Shown: piece by piece, positions 1-13,769 of the stretch | Position numbering within the stretch: position 1 is the first letter of the stretch | How the letters are laid out: each line of letters opens with the position of its first letter | NCBI RefSeq assembly: GCF_017562075.2 | Contig: NC_054083.1 | Coordinates: 49,509,942-49,573,941 of the forward strand | From: Anopheles merus | Lineage: Eukaryota > Arthropoda > Insecta > Diptera > Culicidae | Direction: 5' to 3' | Length of the DNA stretch: 64,000 nt | Position numbers and translations under genes: made by a program | The notes under the pieces: model-generated | What the model saw: the letters and a program-made list of their open reading frames with translations, nothing else | Told to the model about the DNA's origin: nothing | Databases searched by the model: none

Positions 1-220
1 CGCAAACCGGCATATGCCGTCCAGACGGAGAGCAAACTCCATAAAACGTTGAATCGTTGGACCGTCTTTGCTGATCTTTCATATAATGCCAACAACCAGC
101 ACTCGTCCGGCGCGTTCGGGTTTTAAATTTCATGCACATTTACAATGGTCACCCAGGCAGGGAGGTGCTAATTTTGCACTTTCCTTTGAATGACTGCTCA
201 AACACAATCATCTCATCAGA

Positions 221-236
221 CCCCCCCCCCCCCCCC
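221..236. repeat. Poly-C run of 16
   Basis: Sixteen consecutive C bases are read directly. Runs like this vary in length between individuals and are prone to sequencing error. Confidence 0.95.
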
Positions 237-2185
237 ATCGCCACCGTTTTATCGACCACACAACCGGACCCATTCAAACATTAAGCCGCCACCCAACAGC
301 AGGAAGTAGAACACTATCCACCACCATCACCACAATCGACCGAGCCGAGCCGAGAGACCCAAGATAGCGAGGTGCTAAGAGTTTAGTCAATATTGACCAA
401 AACGTCATCCGCTCGGCGAGTGCGCTCGCTCTCGGGGCTGCCAGCTGGATGCGAAAACACGTACCCCCTTCGCGGAGAGCTCGGTGTGTAGTAACTACGG
501 TCTAATGGATTGGAATACGTCTCCCCCAATCCAGCCCCAGGGCTCGTCTCGTTCGGCACCACCGCAGTGTATGACAAAAGGTAAATTCGATTGGACCACG
601 ATGATTGGCGGCTTCGTTGGTACCTTCGGGGTCCAATCCAGCCACAGCAAACAAATGAATTTTTGGGGATGTTTTGAAAGAGGCCACACAAAAAAGAAGA
701 ACTGAAAGCAGCACATACACCACAATCCACTGCGGGATACTGAAATGACCAGATTATCGGTCACGGAAGCGAATACCAACCAGAGGTGCACTGTTGTAAT
801 AAGTTTATGGCACAGAAAAGGTCACAAAGGACCCTTGCGGGTTGCCGGTTTGGCGGTCCGCATTATGAACAACATAATTAAACACAAAAGCAACAAAAGC
901 TGCCACTACGATTTGTGAAAGTTACTCATGAAATATGTAACATACAGCTAGAAGCAGGGGCTTTGGCTTTGTGCTCGGATAGCTTTGGATTATAGTAGGA
1001 ATAATTCTATCCCTACCGATCTCATCCGACAACGCGACTTCTGGAAAGTTCCACAAGCAACAACCACAACAGATGATCGCCTTTTTTGTGGTACATATAT
1101 AGCTGGCCTCCGATGATTGCCACCACCGCCAACAATCATTGTCGCTCTCATTAGCACTTCGATTGTGGTCCACAAGTTGGGAAGGAAGTTGTATCAGAAG
1201 CAGGTAATTCTTATTAGCATTCGCTATAATGCAGATGTTTTTGGAATAAAGTATACGCCACATTAAATCCTTTCCGAGTGGCGAGAGACCGTTTTGATCT
1301 TGGGAATGAAACAGCAACACAGCTCAAGTTCAAAGTAAAAAAATAAGCATTTTCTACAGAAGTAACTGTGCACCTTTCTAAACAAACAACAAGCTCGCTT
1401 TATACATTTCGAATTGGACCTACTAGCTTATCAAGGCTATATAAATATGTCAATAGAACAAATATGAAGTTAAAGTAGAGGTGAAAACGTTGAAAACATA
1501 CATTTAGTCACGCTGTAGACAAGATTTAAACGCATGCCTAGGGATGTACTACAAGAAACGCTTGGCACTGTACCGCGCACTCGTTTCTTTAGCCCCACAT
1601 TATGAACCAGTTTAGATTTTTTCTGAACTTGAAGTGATGATTCTCTCCATGAAGCGTTGCTCTGTTCTGTACATTCTGAAACACGATCAATACAAAGTTT
1701 CTATTTATCACCACAACTTGTGCCAGAGCGTCTCCGCAAAATAAAAATCTGTTTTTTATCCTTCTGTCAACATATTTACCAAACGACAAACGATACCTTT
1801 CCAACATAACCTTATAGAGTAAGCCTAACTGGTGCCAAAATCGATACCACCACCACAACTTCCTCTATTCTACACCTAACCAGCAGCAAACGACCAGATT
1901 TATATAGCAGAAAACTACTACTGCAAAAAAACAGTATACCAATCGTAGCTAGGGCAATGTTCCAAAGCGATTCTCGATTAGTTCTGGCTACATTCTAGCA
2001 CTCTGTGTCCTTTGCCATGGTCAATGTACGCAAGGGTAGCTAAAAAACCACTCCCCCAATCAACAACACACCAGATTGGAGGCCGCCAACAACAGTATTT
2101 GATGTTCTCGCCATTAGCGGACGCAAGAGGAGAATCCTCCGATTTCGTGCCAATAGGCAGAGAAACCGGTTGACCTAGACCTCAG

Positions 2186-2203
2186 CACACACACACACAC
2201 ACA
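2186..2203. repeat. (CA)n microsatellite
   Basis: Nine CA units in an otherwise unremarkable stretch; read directly. Confidence 0.9.
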
Positions 2204-3107
2204 AAGGAGAGAAGGAGACCTCCACACTCCTCAGCAACGCATCCATCATCATTATCTTCACACCGCAGCGGGCGGCAAAAGATGGTCAAGCACGTGAAGT
2301 GACTCTACAACAAACACCACCACGTCAGACGATTCGTCTCGCGCGCGCCCTGCTCGAACGATTGCATTCCAACCAACCAACGTGGTGCAACAAATCATCG
2401 TTCGTCGTGTGATGACAACATCCCATCACCATCACCATCCAGCGCAGTTACCTTTTTGCCAGCGCGTTCGAATGATGATGCTGGGATCAAAAGTTCATCA
2501 ATTTCAAACCTCTCTAGACCTCTCTAGTATCACACTTTCCACGTTCTGTGTTTTACGGACCCCCTCCTTCTTCGTGGAGGGTGAGATTGTGATGGTTTTT
2601 GATGTTCTTTTCGTTCCTTTGGTTGGTGCTGTCCTAGTACGGAGCTCAGAACGCCGTCAGAGGGAATGGAAGTCCCTGGTGGCAATTCGTTCTACTAAAT
2701 CCTACAAAGAAAGACAAGTTTTAATTGTGTCCTTTTCGTCACAGTGTAAAACCTTGGACGTTGTGTCCCCAACACCACCAGAAAACAAGTGCCAACAAAA
2801 AGGAGCACCATTCCTCATCGTAGATACCGTTGCTTGCACACCCGCTTGTCTAGTTTGTACGGGCAATATTCACCCAAATATCACTTTCTAGCCCACATCA
2901 CTCGAATACATACTCTGGAAGGTTGTTGTTTTTGGGCTGGCTGGCTAGGTTGCTGCTGCTGTGGCCGCGTTGGCTGTTGTGCTGCCGTGCCTTGCATTCC
3001 GCGTTAGTCTGTGTGTGCGTGTGTTAGCACCCGTTTTGTCCGAACCGTGCCAAAAATGTCTGTCTCCTCTTCGACAGGGCGGCGATGCAGCAGCACAATA
3101 GAATTTA

Positions 3108-3122
3108 GGGGGGGGGGGGGGG
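3108..3122. repeat. Poly-G run of 15
   Basis: Fifteen consecutive G bases, followed by TATTGCG and then a CA tract; read directly. Confidence 0.95.
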
Positions 3123-4532
3123 TATTGCGTTGCAACACACACACACAGCCAGACAGTGCTTCTAAAGCCTGAACAAGGTGCCTGCTGCAGCTGCTCACTT
3201 CACTTCTTTATTGATTCGCAATGGGGGAAGCTTTTCCACGGCAAACTGTCAACCGAAAACTTGCACGAAGGTATTGCTTTTCGCCAATTTGGAGCACCCT
3301 TGTTATGGCCTACTTGATTTCAGCTCCCCTTCTTTCGGAGAAATTTGGTTTCAGTGTGATTGCGTTTTTTTTATTTCTTTTCCTTTTCGAATGCAAATGC
3401 GAATTTTACGGATTTGGGATTTGGGGAAAACTCTACTATTATTGTCGCACCGAGCAAATGAAAACACACGCGCATACACTACACGCACAAAAACAAACAC
3501 GACTGTGTGTACGCCCCTTCTGCCTTTTTGGGGGATAAAACGCAGCCAGTTTTGTCTTGCACTGCTGCACGGGGGGGAAGGGTTAAATCCTTTTATTTTC
3601 CACCACGCATTTTTATTGAAAATTCTTCCACACAGATGAGCTTTTCCTTCGCACAAACACACAAACAAACAGGCACCCACAAACCACACACGACTCGAAC
3701 AGACGGAATAACAATTTTCACTGCATGCGAAAGTGCTCTCCCACTGTGGTTGCTGCGATTGTGGACACAAAGCTACATTCGGAGATCAGGCTGCAGAACA
3801 ACAGGATGGCACGCTGTGATTGTCGCTTTTCTCCACCGGACAGAAAAGGGGGTCGATAAGTAAGCGGTCGTCGTCGTCGTCGCAGAGCAAAGAGTCACCG
3901 TTGCTGCAACGATCTACCACCGCCACCACAGAACAGCACCACCATTTTTGTTCACCGAAAAAATAAGAAACCAAAAACGACGACCAGCGACGACTTCATG
4001 CGCGTTCGATGGTAAACCACGAACTGCGGCCACCAGCACGAAGGCCACCCATCGGAAGCTGACCGATCGAGCTGGGAGCGGAGCGAGCGCGCGAGCATAA
4101 CATCTCTTCTCTATCCCGACACTTCTCCCTTGCATTAGAACCTTCCGTTGGAGAGCGAGAGGACACAAAATAAACTAACCCGATGGGTCAAAGGGGGAAG
4201 AGGGGGGGATGCATGTTTACGTTCCGGGACGGGGGCTAATGGCCATGGTGGTGGTGGTAATCCCCCAAAAGAAGAGACTCGCTTGCTCGGTTCAACTGCG
4301 ATGTACACTCTTCGGTTCAAGCGCTCTGCCGAGAGCTTCGTGCATTTGGAGTGCATGGCTTTGAGTGGAGGGCCCCACACGCTCATTCATTCACCCCAAA
4401 AGTGCAATGCAATGTGGTTCGTTCTCTTGGAGCAGTGAGCAGCGTGCAGAGAGAGAGAGAGAGTGAGCAGCGAGAGTGAGTGTTGCTGTTCGAGTCTCTC
4501 TTCCGCTCGGGTACGTCAACAGTGACAGATAA

Positions 4533-4566
4533 ACTTATCGTTTAGTGTGTGCTTCAAACGATAAGT
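4533..4566. promoter_or_regulatory. Inverted pair of GATA-type sites
   Basis: Two perfect 11-bp arms, ACTTATCGTTT (4533-4543) and AAACGATAAGT (4556-4566), are separated by 12 bases. Each arm contains the GATA-factor core GATAA in opposite orientation, and a further AGATAA lies just upstream. This could be a paired transcription-factor site or a short hairpin. No adjacent gene is recognised, so a regulatory role is inference. Confidence 0.4.
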
Positions 4567-6283
4567 GCAAAAACAGGCAAGCTGAACAGTAGCAACGGAA
4601 TGTTTTGCAGCTTTTTTTTAGGTTTTATGTTTAATCTAAGTTTTAAAAATATTTACGCATATTCTAGCATAATATGACGTTTCTGGCGAGACGGTTTGCT
4701 TGAGTCTAAACATTGTGTTTGAAATATTTCGCAAAGTTTTGCATTCTAATGTATTTAAATCTCAAAGTTATTCCCCACAAAAGGCAAATAAGTAATTAGT
4801 AGTACCCATAAGAGCGTAAAGTTAATTACTACCGATCCAATAGCAATAGATAAAACGTGACAAATGTCTCTCATATGCGTGTAACATATTATTACACAGC
4901 TGCTTGCATAAAACATGTCCCCGCAAACTCACGTGTTGCAAATCAAGCCTCTTCCTGCGTGCACCCATCAACGGTTTGAAATTGAAAAATGTTATTAATT
5001 TCTTCACGTTTCAAAACAGTGCGAACAACGAGCAAACGAGAGACATGATTCACTCATTTTACACGCACTGCTAATGCTCAGTAAATACTGCGGAAGGTAG
5101 CAGGAGCAGAACAACGGACAGAGCATACCGGATCATTCCAGAATTCGTTCTTCGCTTATCTATGCTAAAATGTTATCTACGCGCGTCTTATCTTCAAAAG
5201 GTTTAGAATTAACATATCTCTCACTGTATCTTTGTCATCGTCATCGTTTGCTTCTAAATGTATGCAGCATATTCTTCTCATTAGCGATAAATTACCTGAA
5301 AAGATAAAACAGAAGAAAAAAGAGATTATTAGCAACGTTAATCGTTTTCTGCAAGGGGTAAAGGGGTGAAGATCACGCCAGTTAGAGCATTATGTCATCC
5401 GGAACTGTACCCTCGTGTGCAGCAACTCGTCTTCAAATCAGGTTTACCTTAATAGCAGTAAATTTGCCTGCTAATTGCACACCCACCTCAACCAACTGGC
5501 GCTTCGGCGTTACTCACGCCCTTCAAAGCGCACAATTTATGCAAATAAAAGAGCACACCACGACGATACGATTGTTGCTGGCCCCTGTAGCCTGTATAAA
5601 CGTATATGTACCTCCATTATCATCGGCAACACCCACGCATAATCGTCCGTTTTTTGCTACAAATCTCAGCACAAAGCAACGATAGTGCATGTTCTCATCG
5701 TATTTAATTGTCGCAAATAACGCGCCCCGAGAGCACCGAGTGCTCGAAATGATTAATTCCTCCGCTTGTTGGTCAGTAAGAATTAGAGATTAGAGCCGTC
5801 AAGTGTAGGCGGCAGTGGGAATTTGGCCCGGAAAAGCAGAAAGATAAGACCTACCGCTCCTTCTCTCTCGTGCTCTACCGAGTGCTAAAGTGGATAGAAG
5901 AGTGTTATTTGAGTGTTTGAAATTGTTTAAAGTAAAAAGACATGTTTTCTTTAAGGGGAAAATAAATTGCCAGCAACCCGGCGGGGGACACCAAACACGG
6001 AAATAACGCCTGAGTGTACATCCGAACGGCTTTCCGAAGACCTCGAAGACCCACACGAAAATGCATTGTGTGTGTCCCTCACCCTCTCCCCCACCCAACG
6101 GGGCACATTTTCACGCCAACACACGCGTACAGCCGTATCGTCTTCTCGACCACGTCCATGCTTGGGGATCGCGTGCGTACACAATGCGACGCAACAATGT
6201 GCACAAAACCACGAGACCAACAACGAAACTCAACGCAAACCCAACACAGCAAATAAAGCCCTACAATCATTCGGCCACACCAG

Positions 6284-6312
6284 TACACACACACACGCAC
6301 ACACACACACAC
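6284..6312. repeat. (CA)n microsatellite, interrupted
   Basis: About 14 CA units with one CG interruption; read directly. Confidence 0.9.
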
Positions 6313-9300
6313 TGGTGGCGAACCGAACTACAATTGACGTCAGCGACCAACAGGCCGGTGGCACGCGGGAAACCACGATGCCCTGCCAGCATGCCACCCG
6401 TCCCGGCAGTGACACACAAGAAGGTGACAATAAATTAGCTGAACTCGCCCAACACTCGACCACCAGAAGCTCGACTGGAGCAATAAAGTGATCAACCCCG
6501 CATCCAACTCGGAACGAACGAACGAACGAGTCGCCACTTCATAAGCGAAGATGCAAAATTGTGTGCTATCTTTCGATTTTGCGCTTCTTCCTTTTGTTAT
6601 TATTACGCTGTCCAGCAAGCATAAATGAACGAGACTGTATTGCGGGACACACGAAGTATGAAATTAATCGCAAGATGTCCTCCTTTTCTCCGTCCGTTTC
6701 ACTTTAAATTGAACAATCTGAATTTGAGTTGTTAAGATGAGCCACAAAAAAGGGGCAAGAGTTAATTGAGAGTAACTATTTTATTTGCATGTTGCAATCA
6801 AGCTGAAACAACCCTTACACGCTATGAAATCGTTTCATTTTTGAGCATTCAGAAATCACTTTTACTCTAACGCCTACGACGCTCGCTCTATACGTGACAT
6901 CTCTAGCGATAGCGCAAGATCACGTCTCCGGCTACTGGCGAGACAGGGCAGCGGCAGAAAATTGCAATTGCACTTGATGCACGGACACGCAAACAACCAA
7001 AGTGCACTCATGCAAATTCAATCAGCGGGCAACAATTGCATTCGCGTTGCGCAATGGGAGTGGAAGAAGGAAACTTCTGTCTGCGGTTCAAGCCCAAACA
7101 CATAGGAAATTTTGCCAATCTTCGTCTCGTCGTGTTAACTATAAACAAGGACGCGAGGAAAAAGCCCCGAAGGGTGAATAATAGTTACGAAATGAAAACG
7201 GGAAGAAAAATGATTCCAACTCAACGCAGGCACAAGCAAACAAGCACACATGTGTTGATCAATTTCAATTCATCTCAATCAATAGCGGCAGCCCCGGCAG
7301 CCAGTTGTCGCAGAATGCTCTCCTCGCTATAAATAACACACGCAAGGCAAACGGTTTAATAAATAAAAGTCACTTTAAAATGGTAAACCCCGTTCCTTGG
7401 TACGGCTAAAGGCACAAACAGGCAGATGGTGTTGCAGCAAGTCGGACGCGCTACTTTGACACACTTTATGGGTGCAAATTTTCACACTTTTCATTGGTCC
7501 AAAAAAATGTGCAAAAGTCTCAACGGATTGGAATCGTTTAGCAGTTACAGTGTAGCAGCAGTGCGGTAGCATTATGAAAAGCATGCAAAATTTAGCACCG
7601 TACAAAAAGCTTCCCAGGTGTATGAAGGTATCTAACATCTGGCACGGAGAAGTTCGATTTTGTTCGAGAAGAAATGAAATTACCTGTTCTATCATCTAGA
7701 AATATTAAATTAATACATGTTTGAAATACAATTCGCAGTAAATCCTTCTCCTAAAATGCCTAAAATACGCCGAAAGTAACATTCAACTCTCAAAAGGTAC
7801 CTCAATTATGCTTTTCATCTCTAGCTCACACTCACAGCGCCTGACTGAGCTCATCAGCCCAACTTTGTAACCGTAATCAACTCAATTAATTAGTAACATT
7901 CGCTTTGAAGTCAACGCGACTCTCCACCGAAGCTACTTCCAAAGAAGCTTTAATGCGATTAACATAGTAAAAGTGAATTAATATAGAAATCCTTTCCTAT
8001 CGCACAGGCACTATACAACAACAAAAAAACAGAAAACGAGATAAAACAAACCAAGAGCTGATTAATTAAAGCGATGACAAAATCAATAATTGGTCAATTT
8101 TGTGTGCAGCAACGATACAGAGTGTACAAACATGACTAATCGATCGTAGGACACGTTCAATCGTTACACAAAACCGGACCACACAAAAAGGGGTATCTAA
8201 ACATGATAAATCCAACCATTCGGCCCTTATCGCCGTACTACACACGGACGAGGATGGTATCGTGTGCTCCAGAGGGATGAATTATTACATTGAATAATAG
8301 CATCGTGACACGGCCAAAAGTTGTACCACGACCGCTGCTGGGCGCCTTTTCGCATCCCTCACACCATTGGCTGATAACGATATCGAGAGAAGCTGATAAT
8401 TGAAATTGCAAGCCATCAAACACACACACACGACGCGTTTGCAACCATTTCGCAACATAACCGTGATAGTGAGGAGCGAACGCGATTGAACGGACGGACG
8501 GTGTTAATCAGAAGCACATGGTAGGCTCGCTGCTGCTCGCTGCCCAGGGCTTGTGCAAATCTCATCCCAACATCTCGATCCGGGGAAGGGAATGTGGAAC
8601 AAAATAATAGAAAAAAAACAGCAAAACCCCCCACCGTCCTCGCAAATAGGTCATGGCATGTAGAGCTATGTTGTTAAAAATCCATTTGTTTGCTTCCGGT
8701 TCAGCTTTCCGTTGGGGCTCAATCAAGGGGGTCGACACAGCGAGCCCGGGGTCCGATTGATGTGCAGAGATTGGATATGCCAATCGATTTCACAGGATGT
8801 TTGTCCGGTTTTGGCACCACTTACTGTGAGCGAAATGAGCAAGTAGAGTTGGCAAGGATGTGTGTGGGTAAAGTGGGGTGGTAAAAAAAACAGTCTGACC
8901 TTTTAAGCATTTTTCCGTCTGACACGTGTGATGAGGTAGGGAATGATAGTTGGGTCCGATATGGAACCATCAGATGCAGATCATTAACATGCAAATTAAT
9001 TGTAGTAATGCATTTCTGAGAAGCCTTCAAACGCAGTCGCATTCGGGCAGCTGGGTTTAATTAAAAATGTAACTATAATTGGAGCGTCCATCTTTTGCAG
9101 TCCTGTTTGGCTGTATTGAAAAAGAGTTTTTCCAATTATTTAGCGTCTGCTTAGTGTAATTAAAAAGAATTCCTAAGGCCTCACTAATGAGTAGCAACAT
9201 AAACTGATCAGTAACATATTATAGCAGAGGAAAACAACTTGTCATTTGCTTTAAAATGCCTAAAAATAATCTCGCTGGATGTATTAGACAAATATGACTC

Positions 9301-9523
9301 CCGAGGGCACCTCACGAGAGAAAGAAAATGAAACGAGAGAAAGAAAGTGAAAAATAGGTCACATTTGGTCGCAAAGACTGTTTCCCAAGAGAAGACTAAA
9401 ACAAAATCCAAGTATTCGAGCAACCGCAAGTCTGCTGGTCTGCTAAATTTACGTAAGCTTCGAAAACGGGCGGTGTCCGTTGCCGTACGTAATGTCCATC
9501 TGCAAAAGAATTCCCTTTCGTAC

Positions 9524-9548
9524 GTTTGTTTGTTTGTTTGTTTGTTTG
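9524..9548. repeat. (TTTG)n tetranucleotide tract
   Basis: Six tandem GTTT/TTTG units; read directly. Confidence 0.9.
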
Positions 9549-10285
9549 ATGGCATGAGAGCTGCTGCTCTGCTGGCGGGCACAAACACAACCAGAAGCAA
9601 CAGTGCCGCATGCTATTTCCAGAGACCAACGCGCCCAGAAGATTCGTACAATCCTGCTTGCTGATGACGTGTGTCGGACAGATGTGTGGCGAGAGATGCG
9701 TTCAATGGATTGGAAGTCGTTTTCTATGACGATCTTTTTCTTTGCATAACGGTCCAACGACATTTACAGTGTCAGAAGGTACATGCCTAAAAATGAAAAT
9801 AAACATTAAAAATCACTGCATTGCGAGTGGGAAAAGAAAAGGAACTGAAAAAGGCAACCGTCAGCATGCTTACGGTTGAAACAATAAACGAACAAAAAAT
9901 ACTCTCCATTCGCGATGCAAACGCACTGACACTGACCTACACGACAACTGAGCTCGGCGACACCATCACCAGCTTACCAGCCCGGGAAACCGGATTCCTC
10001 CCGGCCGACCAAAAACGGCTTGCGCACACATCAGACTCGCTCTCGTTTTACGAGCGTGAAAGGAGATAACGAGTAATGCAGGCTTTTGTAAATGTAATCC
10101 ATCTAAATAGGTAATTTCTACAAGCTACCCGTCAATTTTGAACTTCAAAACAAACGCTCAACCCACATCAGACGCGTTTCAAACCGAAATGGCTCTGATA
10201 GGGCAAAGGGTTACGCATCTAGCGCAACACCACCTTTAGAAAAAAAAACTTGCTCCAAGCAAAACCTGGACAGGGTCACGTAAAC

Positions 10286-10304
10286 ACGCAGCTTTGAGCT
10301 GCGT
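10286..10304. other. Short perfect hairpin
   Basis: ACGCAGCT (10286-10293) and AGCTGCGT (10297-10304) form an 8-bp perfect stem around a 3-nt loop. No gene is nearby and it is too short for a microRNA precursor. Function unknown. Confidence 0.6.
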
Positions 10305-11722
10305 TGGGGTAAGGAGGCGATAATCCCCTATCATTACGTACCTCCGGTGTTGCCCATGACAGTTCAAGCCCGCAGCTAACTATCACGGTCAAGTTCATGT
10401 ACGTCCACTACCCTGTCTGTCCTCTTTCGTGCGATCTTCTCGAGGGCAACCCAACAGGCCCAACGTATCGAATGCTTCGGACCTGATCAGCTGAGCATAC
10501 TACAGCTTCTGTAATCGGGGGACATGAGGCTGTGGTTGGAAGGAGGTGGCCAGTAGAAAGTACCACATCACAAGACGCAACTGACGCATGTGAGTGTGTG
10601 TTTCAGTGTTGTTGTTTTTTTCGTTTGCTTCATTCTCTTTTCACGTCTATTTCGTTGTTCCTCTTGGATTATCATGGACCTGCGGTGGTTCGTTGTTTTA
10701 TTGTTTTTTCTTTGGGTTTTTTTTTTTATTTGGAAAGCAATCATCCATCTACCGGTACTGCTGAACCGTGATCTTTTAACGCACTAGAAGCAGCTTTTGA
10801 AGAGAGCGAAAACGAAGAGGATCCGGTACAAAAACCGGTTCCAAAAAGCATGCCGCCAATCCCCTCCCTGGGTGGTAACTGTCCCTCTGTTCGTTGCCCG
10901 AAACGGACGCAACGGATCGAATCGTGTCGAAGATCATCATCATCAGTAACAACGGCAGCAGCAGCATGATCGCGCATGATGCATCAATTAATGGCCGCTG
11001 TTCCGCCGTGCTAGCGTTACAATTGTACTTTAATTACTACTAACGCGTATTGCAACAAAACTTGACGTCGATCAAGTCGTGCGGAACACGGGAATAATTC
11101 CGATTCTAAAAACTACGAATGCAAATAGTAGAAAATAGGTTTTGCATCCCTCTTGCTTCGGCCATTTCTTCTCTACTGCTGTACGCTCGCTTGCTAAGTG
11201 GACGGTTTCTCTTTCTTTTCAAGGTGAACCCCGCGACCGACGGTGCTGTACGGTGTTTGTTTCGCCCTTGCTGGCGGGTTTTGTTTGTCCAGCTCGCGTC
11301 ATCGCGGCAACAGATTGTGGTCGGTTTTGCTTTTTTTGCGTTTTTGCGTCGATTCATGCAAATTGCATTAGTACGCTTACGTACCCACAAACTGTCTTAG
11401 GCGGTTGTGTGTCTCACGTACTCCCTCCAAACGGCAGCTTGGCAGACACCGATTACAGCCGAAGGAAGGAGGGTGGTAGCTAAAATTCCCCCCAAGAGGG
11501 TTCACACTCCACCACGCTCCACCACAGCCCTGCATTAATTCGATTGTTCCGTTCGGTAAGCCGGGTCGATCGATGCAGCCGAAAAACACACACAAACATG
11601 TTGCCTATGGAAAACCGGAACTATCTATTCTCTTTTCCATCCCCGGTTTTTTTTCGCCAACCCTTAAAAAAAGCTAAAACAAAAACACGTTTAGTGACAC
11701 AATCGGTTCACAATCGGTTTAC

Positions 11723-11919
11723 CGTTATCACGCCGTCCTTGATGATGGCCGTCTTGCGGCTCCGCAGCACCATGATCGGTTTCCTTAGCGATTTTTTCGT
11801 CATGTTCGCTTTGTAGACCCCGCCGTACCGCCGATGCTGCTCCTCCTCGTCGTCCTCTTCCTCTTCCTCCGCCTCGTCCTCCACGAGCAGCCGTATCCTG
11901 TCGCGCCCAATCGTGTCCG
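11723..11919 (-). CDS. Candidate internal coding exon, unknown protein
   Basis: On the minus strand, about 65 codons with a strong preference for G or C at the third position lie between a possible acceptor (TTTCGGAG before CGGACACG) and a possible donor (ATAACG before GTAAAC). The translation has a long acidic run (VEDEAEEEEEDDEEE) followed by a basic stretch (MTKKSLRKPIMVLRSRKTA). Read past the donor, the frame closes within five codons. The acidic run could be a chance product of a CTC-rich tract, in which case only the part from Met-Thr-Lys onward would be coding. I do not recognise the protein and found no partner exons. Confidence 0.35.
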
Positions 11920-13769
11920 CTCCGAAATGTCACAACAACGCAAATATTCGATTCCGCTGTGCGGGGGAAGGCCACCCGTACTGCTGCTGCTTCTCGGCCT
12001 ACTGTTTATGATATGGAACCGGGAACGGAGGATGATGAAGGTCCCCCCACTACCTGTGCCACTCGTGCACCTGTGCAATCAAACACACACACACACACTC
12101 GTACCGCGCGTTTCCTGCCGCGTGTTTCGTGTGAATTAATATCGACGCGGCCGTGTGTTTTCGCAGCCTGCTCAGCCACACTACTGTCTTCTTCTTGTCT
12201 CCCTGGAAACCCGGAAATGATTTTAAGCGCTTCCCTGAAGCTCTCCCGACTCGGACCGGATGCGTTCCCTGCCGGATGCGATGTGCGCACTGTATTTATT
12301 GGATCCGGCCAGTTCGAAGCGAATTTTCGACATCACCTCAATAGCGCTGGCCCGGAACGTACATAGAATGGATCACCCACGGGGTTTTTTTTTGTATTCC
12401 ACTACACGTATCGTGGCATTTTCCCGAGCGACCACACCAGCACACACACACACACGCTCACAGAGCAACTATTGTTGAGGATTTCACCACTTTAATGACC
12501 GCCCGGACAATCGCGGATATAAAACGAGCCAATCCGTCATAAATCACTCATCTTACAGTACACACAGGCATTCCGATTCGAAATTCGCGCAATGGATGCC
12601 GTTCTGCACCGTGACAGAACTTCTAGAAAACCGTGTCACCAATGGAGAACGCAACAGTGGCAGTGTGCCCACACACCACCACTCACACACACTCACTCAC
12701 ACACAGCACACACTAACTGCTGTTGGTCTTTCGTGGCTGATATTAATTTCATCCAAGTTGGGGTATTTTGTGCCCGCGTTGGGTGTATTGTTTCACTCGC
12801 GGGACACTTCTTGCTTCCCCTGCAAATATCTCAACCAGCCGTGCGTGCGTGCACAGGCTTGTGTGTGTGTGTCTCTCTGTTCCTTGGCTAGAGCAAGCCT
12901 AACAGGCCACAGAACCACCAAACAACACAATCCCGTTTACCTTCAGCGCGTGCAAATACCTTCGTACTTTTTGTAGCTAGCCGTCGCCGCCGTCACCGCC
13001 ACAGCCACACGTATTTTTCTCACTTCTCGGCTGGATATTTTACTTGGCCCGTGCAGATGATGCACATACTTCGAGTAGCGCGCCTGGGTTTTTTTTGGGG
13101 GGGATCGCGCCGTCTCGCTTACGCTAGTGGGTGAAGGCTTTTGGCGAGAGTGCAAAGGAATTACGATTCGAAGTGCTTGACGGCTCGGTTGGACAGTGGG
13201 AGTTTAATGTGGACATTCGGCTGACAGGTGGACCAAGCACGGTGGTCTACTTTTCTTCAAAATTGCAGCGAATGATGAAATGTAAAGGAAACTTTTCACA
13301 GCGCCATTTTCAATCGTCGAAGATTTGTTCCTAATTTAGTTTATTTTTTAAGTGTTTACAGACGTTTTTGTTCAATTTTCTGCTGTTTTGAACTTGGAAC
13401 AGCTTGATCTTTTTACAGGTATAGTACATTCCATGTTCTAATTTTCTGTTTCAAATGTTCACTGAAGATAATCTCAGCTCTACACGAATTCAAGAAGAAT
13501 CACTTATTTTCTAGATTTGCCTCAAGATCGGCTTTGGACCAATACGATAGCCGGGAAAAGTACAACATCCGTTCATAAGACCGGGATAAGACTAGCAGTA
13601 GCTCCTAGAACATAATATGAACGAGTCAAGACCACGACAGCCTCAGCCTCAGTGCCTTGATCAGATGACCGCAACAGGTCTAGAACCGCTGCGTACAGAA
13701 TTCTCTTCCGATGATGTCCAGGTGAGTAAAGTAACATTGATATCAACAGCCAATTACAGCCACTCATCA
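11920..13769. other. Non-coding stretch with CA tracts
   Basis: I see no supported gene. Several medium-length frames overlap on both strands around 12.0-12.4 kb without matching splice signals. A TATAAAAC sequence near 12.52 kb has no convincing coding region downstream. Its only open frame reads into a CACACA tract. Confidence 0.5.

Larger units (their letters stand above)
1..4432. other. Non-coding stretch, left edge
   Basis: I see no gene I can support here. Open frames up to 169 codons exist (for example 2382-2891), but they begin at non-ATG codons, run through simple sequence and have no convincing splice partners. The stretch contains a 16-nt poly-C run, a 15-nt poly-G run and short CA tracts. 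It may be intergenic or the intron of a gene extending left of the window. Confidence 0.6.
4567..11722. other. Non-coding stretch, 4.6-11.7 kb
   Basis: I see no supported gene. The DNA is AT-rich between about 4.6 and 9.3 kb. It contains a CA tract at 6284-6312, a TTTG tract at 9524-9548 and a short hairpin at 10286-10304. A small frame at 10776-10967 (minus) begins with a hydrophobic, signal-peptide-like run. The opposite strand is equally open there, so I do not call it. Confidence 0.55.

Noticed and set aside
2382..2891. 169-codon plus-strand open frame
   Set aside because: Begins at GTG with a poly-His run, shows no family similarity, and neighbouring frames are equally open.
12516..12600. 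TATAAAAC promoter-like sequence
   Set aside because: The only ATG frame downstream reads into a CACACA microsatellite, and there is no initiator match or coding gene to serve.
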